Source of the DNA: Zygnema cylindricum
Taxonomy: Eukaryota; Streptophyta; Zygnematophyceae; Zygnematales; Zygnemataceae
Length of the DNA: 64,000 nt
NCBI GenBank assembly: GCA_037447655.1
Contig: JBBHKE010000743.1
Span: 186,001-250,000, forward strand
Direction of reading: 5' to 3'
Shown here: positions 57,640 to 64,000 of the stretch, piece after piece
How positions within the stretch are numbered: position 1 is the first letter of the stretch
Layout: the number at the start of each line of letters is the position of its first letter
Translations under genes and position numbers: made by a program
The notes under the pieces: generated by a model
What the model saw: only the letters and a program-made list of their open reading frames with translations
What the model was told of the DNA's origin: nothing
Databases searched by the model: none

Positions 57640-58170
57640 TCAATAGTATTTTACTCGATAGTGTTTTCCTCGATAGTGTTTTCCTCGATAGTGTTTTAGT
57701 CGATAATGTTTTAGTTGATAGTATTTTAGTCGATAGTCTTTTAGTCGATAGTGTTTTAGTCGATAGTGTTTTAGTCGACAGTGTTTTAGTCAACAGTTTT
57801 TTAGTCGACAGTGTTTTTGTCGACAGTGTTTTAGTCGACAGTGTTTTTGTCGACAGTGTTTTATTTGACAGTCTTTTAGTCGATAGCGTTTTAGACGACA
57901 GTGTTTCACTCGACAGTGTTTTAGTCGACAGTGTTTTTGTCGACAGTGTTTTAGTCGACAGTGTTTTATTTGACAGTCTTTTAGTCAATAGTGTGTTAGT
58001 CGACAGTGTTCTTGTCGATTGTGTTTTAGACGACAGTGTTTTAGTTGACAGTGTTTTTGGTCGACAGTGTTTTTATCGATAGTCTGTTATTCGACTGTGT
58101 GTTAGTTGATAGTGTTTTAGTCGATAGTCTTCCAGTCAACAGTCTTTCAGTCAACAGTCTTTCAGTTGAC
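57640..58170. repeat. 15 bp minisatellite GTTTTAGTCGACAGT, ~35 copies
   Basis: Units alternate GATAGT/GACAGT and TTAGTCG/TTTGTCG. Because 15 is a multiple of three and no unit contains a stop in two frames, both strands stay open: plus VDSVL repeats, minus STKTL repeats. Every copy has a GTCGAC or similar core. No ATG-started gene is supported. Confidence 0.95.
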
Positions 58171-59116
58171 AGTCGGTTTCAGTTCATTTAATTTTTTTAC
58201 AGTGACAACATGTTTTATGAAAATGTTCTTGTTACATGTGATGCACTTCACATTTGTTTAGTGTTTTTGCTTTGTGGTTTTGTGTTGACTCCCGAGAACA
58301 AAACTGTTTTATTATTAATGTGTTATGCTGCCATATATGTATGAAATACTGGAAATAATGACAAAGGAACTGAGCTGCAGATAAAAGCAGTGAATGAAAT
58401 CGCAAAGGAATCTAAGATATCATTATTCTGAATCAATCTGATCTTCACTTTCTAGGGTGCATTAGGAAAGTAAGGAAAAAGCAAAAAACAAATTAGGGTA
58501 CCGATGTTTCATGGAGACATGTGAAAAAGTTAATTATTTACCAACTTAGTGATTTTTAATTGTTCTCTTGAAAGTATATTGAAGTTAGCTTCCTCAGATG
58601 AAGATAACTTTTTTATCCGACTTTCTGTGCTGCACTGAAATTTGGGAATAGAGCAAATTCCACATGAACTTCACATTAAGTTTCAGTTCATTTATAATTC
58701 TTGAATTTTTTGGACGAGGCTGTTCATTCACCTCCATTCATTCCTTTGGAGTGACCTTTGTTAAGAAAGCGTGATGCTATCCTATCTGAGCATATAGAAA
58801 CGAATGAAATGAACAGCAAGGAATAAACAAAAAAACTGAACAATGCGGAAGGAAAACTAATTGAAAAACAGAAAAATATCGAAGGGAACAATTACGTTGT
58901 GCATAAAAGGGAAACTAACAAAGCACACTGATCCACTTGGCACCTTTAATAACTATTGTTAGTGATATTTCATAATTTAATCCAGTGCACTGACATTGTA
59001 ACTGTTGGAGAATTGTCCACCCTGGACTCCACACGTGTGTATCGCACTGTAAGCTGGTTCGCCAGTGCGCCGCTCATCGCCGTATAAATTCGGTATTAGG
59101 AGGTCGCGTACACATC
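58171..59116. other. Intergenic DNA upstream of the tRNA-like gene
   Basis: AT-rich, without recognised genes. TTTCAGTTCATTTAA-like words occur at 58177 and 58681. Confidence 0.5.
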
Positions 59117-59188
59117 GGCCGGGTAGCTCAGTTGGTAGAGCTAGTGTACAGTTTGCACAGGTCCCGGGTTCGATCCCCGGCTTGGCCA
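59117..59188 (+). tRNA. tRNA-like gene with pol III boxes and terminator; noncanonical anticodon loop
   Basis: A 72 nt cloverleaf folds well. The acceptor GGCCGGG pairs with CTTGGCC (two G-T pairs), followed by discriminator A. The D arm is GCTC-AGTTGGTA-GAGC and the T arm CCGGG-TTCGATC-CCCGG. The A box TAGCTCAGTTGG and B box GGTTCGATCCC are consensus, and TTTT follows at 59189. The anticodon loop ACAGTTT has C at position 33 instead of T, and the first anticodon-stem pair is A-A. The nominal anticodon is AGT (Thr). It may be a functional variant, a pseudogene or a SINE head. Confidence 0.65.
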
Positions 59189-59357
59189 TTTTCCAAAGTT
59201 AACACTTTGGAGCCCTTGCGATAAGTTGAATATCGCCGATTTTCAACAGTAACAGCATATCTCAAATACTCTAATTGAACTGTCCAGTCAACGTTAATGT
59301 TTCAATCCTTGTAATCCAATTCTAATGATTTTATCAGTGTTGTGTATCAGGTCAAAA

Positions 59358-59730
59358 CTTATCGCGACAAATTAGATTCCATTAGTTATCGATTAATGAA
59401 GGGTGAGGGGTCCCGATATATCGCTCCCAGACCAACAAATTTCTTATCGGCGATAAGTGGAAAAAAATATAGTACGCTAAATCATAGAACTTTATAATAT
59501 ATTATATTATATTTTCACTATATATAGCGCGGCATGCCACGTATGACAATTGTTCCGTACGTGGAATCAACCGTACAATAGTACGGTATAAATCATACAA
59601 TTTATCACTGATATCGGTTTTTTATCGCGATTACACGGGTACCGATATATCATGCCAATATATCGATTATCGGTAGGCCAAAAAAAGGGGCATATCGGTT
59701 ATCGGCATATGGCCACCGATATTCCACTAG
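59358..59730. repeat. Dispersed repeat with CGATATATCG motif, copy 2
   Basis: Words and order match 6400-6570: TTATCGCGA, TAGTTATCG, CCCGATATATCG, CCAACAAATTTCTTATCGGCG and AATATAGTACG. It continues with TATCGGTTTTTTATCGCGAT, CCGATATATCATGCC and GGTTATCGGCATATGG. No coding content. Confidence 0.6.
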
Positions 59731-60304
59731 ATTTTATCCTTCCACAGAAGAATAACTGTCGGTACCAGTGGCTGAACTGCCCACGATTCTACTTGTTCAA
59801 TGTAAAATCTCCTGAATATCTAGAGAAAAACCACTCATGTACACATCAAGCTATGATTGTGTTGATTACCTATTCTTCAATGGTTATTTGAATGTAGCAA
59901 ACACCCTTGAAAGGCAACTCTTCTGGTTTCAATATTGCAAAGAAAACAAAAAACAAACTATATGCCTGCATATTTTTCTAGGCAGGCGAAATATCTTACT
60001 TGTCTCTTGTTTTATTTCTATCCTAAAGAAAAAACCAATCAACTATACTTTTGTGAAAAAAATAAATCAATTAGAGGCTCAATTTGTGATCAGAAGGTAC
60101 AAGAGGGATCCAAGTAATGTTGGTGAAAATTATCACGAAAACTTGCAGAGAAACTGAAAAGTATGTACTTTTCTGGTGTTTTTATGATTATACCAGAAAG
60201 CAGCTGGTTATGACAAAATGGAAAAGCCATAGTTCTTTGCACATCTTGTTAAAATAGGCACAAAAAGTACCTGATCTTCTACCCTCATCTCGTCATCTAG
60301 TCCC
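59731..60304. other. Region downstream of alpha-tubulin, no gene called
   Basis: Short plus-strand frames (59837-60157) lack motifs. For the minus-strand tubulin mRNA, TTTATT at 60011-60016 (AATAAA on the minus strand, about 290 bp after the stop) is a possible polyadenylation signal. Confidence 0.4.
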
Positions 60305-62820
<2,516 letters not shown>

Positions 62821-62966
62821 GGCTGCTAACTGTGTGATTTGATTTAAATGCAGAAAAATTGGGATAACAAAATAGAGTTAGCAAGGATCGCTGCAATCTT
62901 CGAGCAGAGCGTACAGAGGACGCTCCGAACGATTGACAGCCAGCCGATGATCGCGGGAGGCAGGAG

Positions 62967-62974
62967 CTTATATA
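62967..62974 (-). promoter_or_regulatory. Putative TATA box of alpha-tubulin
   Basis: TATATAAG on the minus strand lies about 147 bp upstream of the tubulin ATG, which would place transcription start near 62940 with a 5' UTR of about 120 nt. This is based on sequence and position only. Confidence 0.55.
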
Positions 62975-64000
62975 CTTCTTGTGATAATCATTGCAGAAAG
63001 TTCATAAATGACCAAGTGGTCTGAGACGATCCTGACCGTCGATTGACATTTTGTCCTGCGTCACATATCCTATGTCTAACGGGCAAATTGAGACCTGTAC
63101 AAGTACAGTACCGTATAATATGTACGAAAATTCTGTCATAAAGCTTCGGCCCAAAAAGCTATTTTTGGGTCATTTCATGACCGTTTTCAATCATTAGGCG
63201 GTTTGTGGCCGTTAGATTACAACCAGACGGTCGTCAGCGCCCCTAATCATTGAAAAGTGTCGTAGCCATGACCACAAATGAAGTCAATCGGACAGGTACG
63301 GCTCTATCTGCCGATTTTTATGACAAGAACTGGTAAAGTGTGCCGATACCATTTATCAGTATCGGCACGCCATGCCGATTCTTCTCCCAAACCGACACGC
63401 TAAATGCCATTTGAGCCAAAGCAGCTTGACCTTTCGAACGCAAGTACCTGTGGTCGACAGTAAATTGAGTTAACATTTTGTACCACATTTTGTAGTAGCC
63501 CGACATTAAATCCAGTCTTTAAAAACCCTAAAAATTGTTCTGATATACTTTCAGATGGTTTACCATCGTTCCTTCCTTAATAAAGTCTTTACTTTAGTAA
63601 ACAATAAGAAACTGTGATAGAAACATGATTGCTTCACAGAGTAAAGTTTTCTCAAAACTGAATAGCAACACAAAATTACCGAGACTATGATCCTTTCGTA
63701 CTCAACAATTGTACTTTTTCACGTTGAATTTTGTTCTACGATGTTTGGTATTAACCAATGACAATAACCACTGATCGACTCTATATAGTCGACTCTATTT
63801 AGGGCACTCGAAAGTAAAAGCAGAAGCAAAAACAATTGTAAGGCATTAATGATTTTTTATTAATGTTTTATAAAAGCATGTCAAAGAGTCAGGTATTTGC
63901 CAATCTTGTATAAAAAATTTCTCCACAGTTCGATGATAGTGGGCCATCTTGAACTTCTATCTGACCTTTTGTGCCTTTTGTGCGATGTATGGAGATTTTG
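62975..64000. other. Upstream region of alpha-tubulin, no gene seen
   Basis: AT-rich sequence with short open frames only. It presumably includes the distal tubulin promoter. TCGACTCTATATAGTCGACTC near 63775 is a small palindromic word. Confidence 0.5.

Noticed and set aside
58977-59189. Minus-strand 70-codon frame over the tRNA-like gene
   Set aside because: It is the antisense translation of the tRNA sequence, a common false protein prediction.

Overview
The window is nuclear DNA from a repeat-rich eukaryote of the plant lineage. It holds one intact conventional protein gene, a plant-type alpha-tubulin at 60305-62820 on the minus strand, with six exons and five GT-AG introns. Nearly everything else is mobile DNA, its decayed remains, satellites and low-complexity tracts. 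A gypsy retroelement that carries its own cytosine-5 methyltransferase, next to plant-type tubulin, makes a streptophyte (charophyte) green alga the best guess. Retroelement-borne methyltransferases are, as I recall, known from charophytes and dinoflagellates. The species is inferred, not shown.

Layout. 1-4800: AT-rich spacer, a TTACTAA-type satellite (about 510-650 bp unit) and a GAGAGT array. 4822-6350: two offset minus-strand copies of a Ty3/gypsy integrase / post-integrase / PHD-finger segment. 6901-7490: probable hAT transposase remnant. 8349-19050: a decayed Ty3/gypsy element with two LTRs of about 1.26 kb and, in order, gag (CCHC knuckle), protease, cytosine-5 DNA methyltransferase, reverse transcriptase, RNase H remnant, integrase, GPY/F-like region and PHD finger. 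Part of its 3' internal end is repeated after the 3' LTR. 19236-23660: unassigned sequence, a tRNA-like unit and GC-hairpin repeats. 24010-26999: a broken, unidentified acidic protein gene on the minus strand.

27141-33195 is a satellite field: units of 74, about 415, about 60, about 190, 50 and 64 bp, including one array that turns back on itself as a giant inverted repeat centred near 30065. 34195-38079 holds an OTU-protease-like domain followed by an acidic linker and a piggyBac-type transposase with its C-terminal Cys-rich domain, apparently one spliced but damaged gene. A hairpin with arms of about 100 nt follows it. 39050-44606 is a decayed Ty1/copia element, its 3' LTR and the start of a second copy. 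45800-49690 is a divergent inverted duplication of one unidentified protein gene. 50100-53980 is almost entirely purine-rich simple repeat. 55258-55475 is a TA-flanked MITE. 55622-58170 holds three more tandem or low-complexity arrays. 59117-59188 is a tRNA-like pol III gene.

Apart from tubulin and possibly the tRNA, no pathway or operon can be read here. The coding material belongs to selfish elements, nearly all of them interrupted by stops, frameshifts or substituted catalytic residues. The notable biology is the accessory domains these elements have taken up (methyltransferase, PHD finger, OTU protease) and the large inverted structures.
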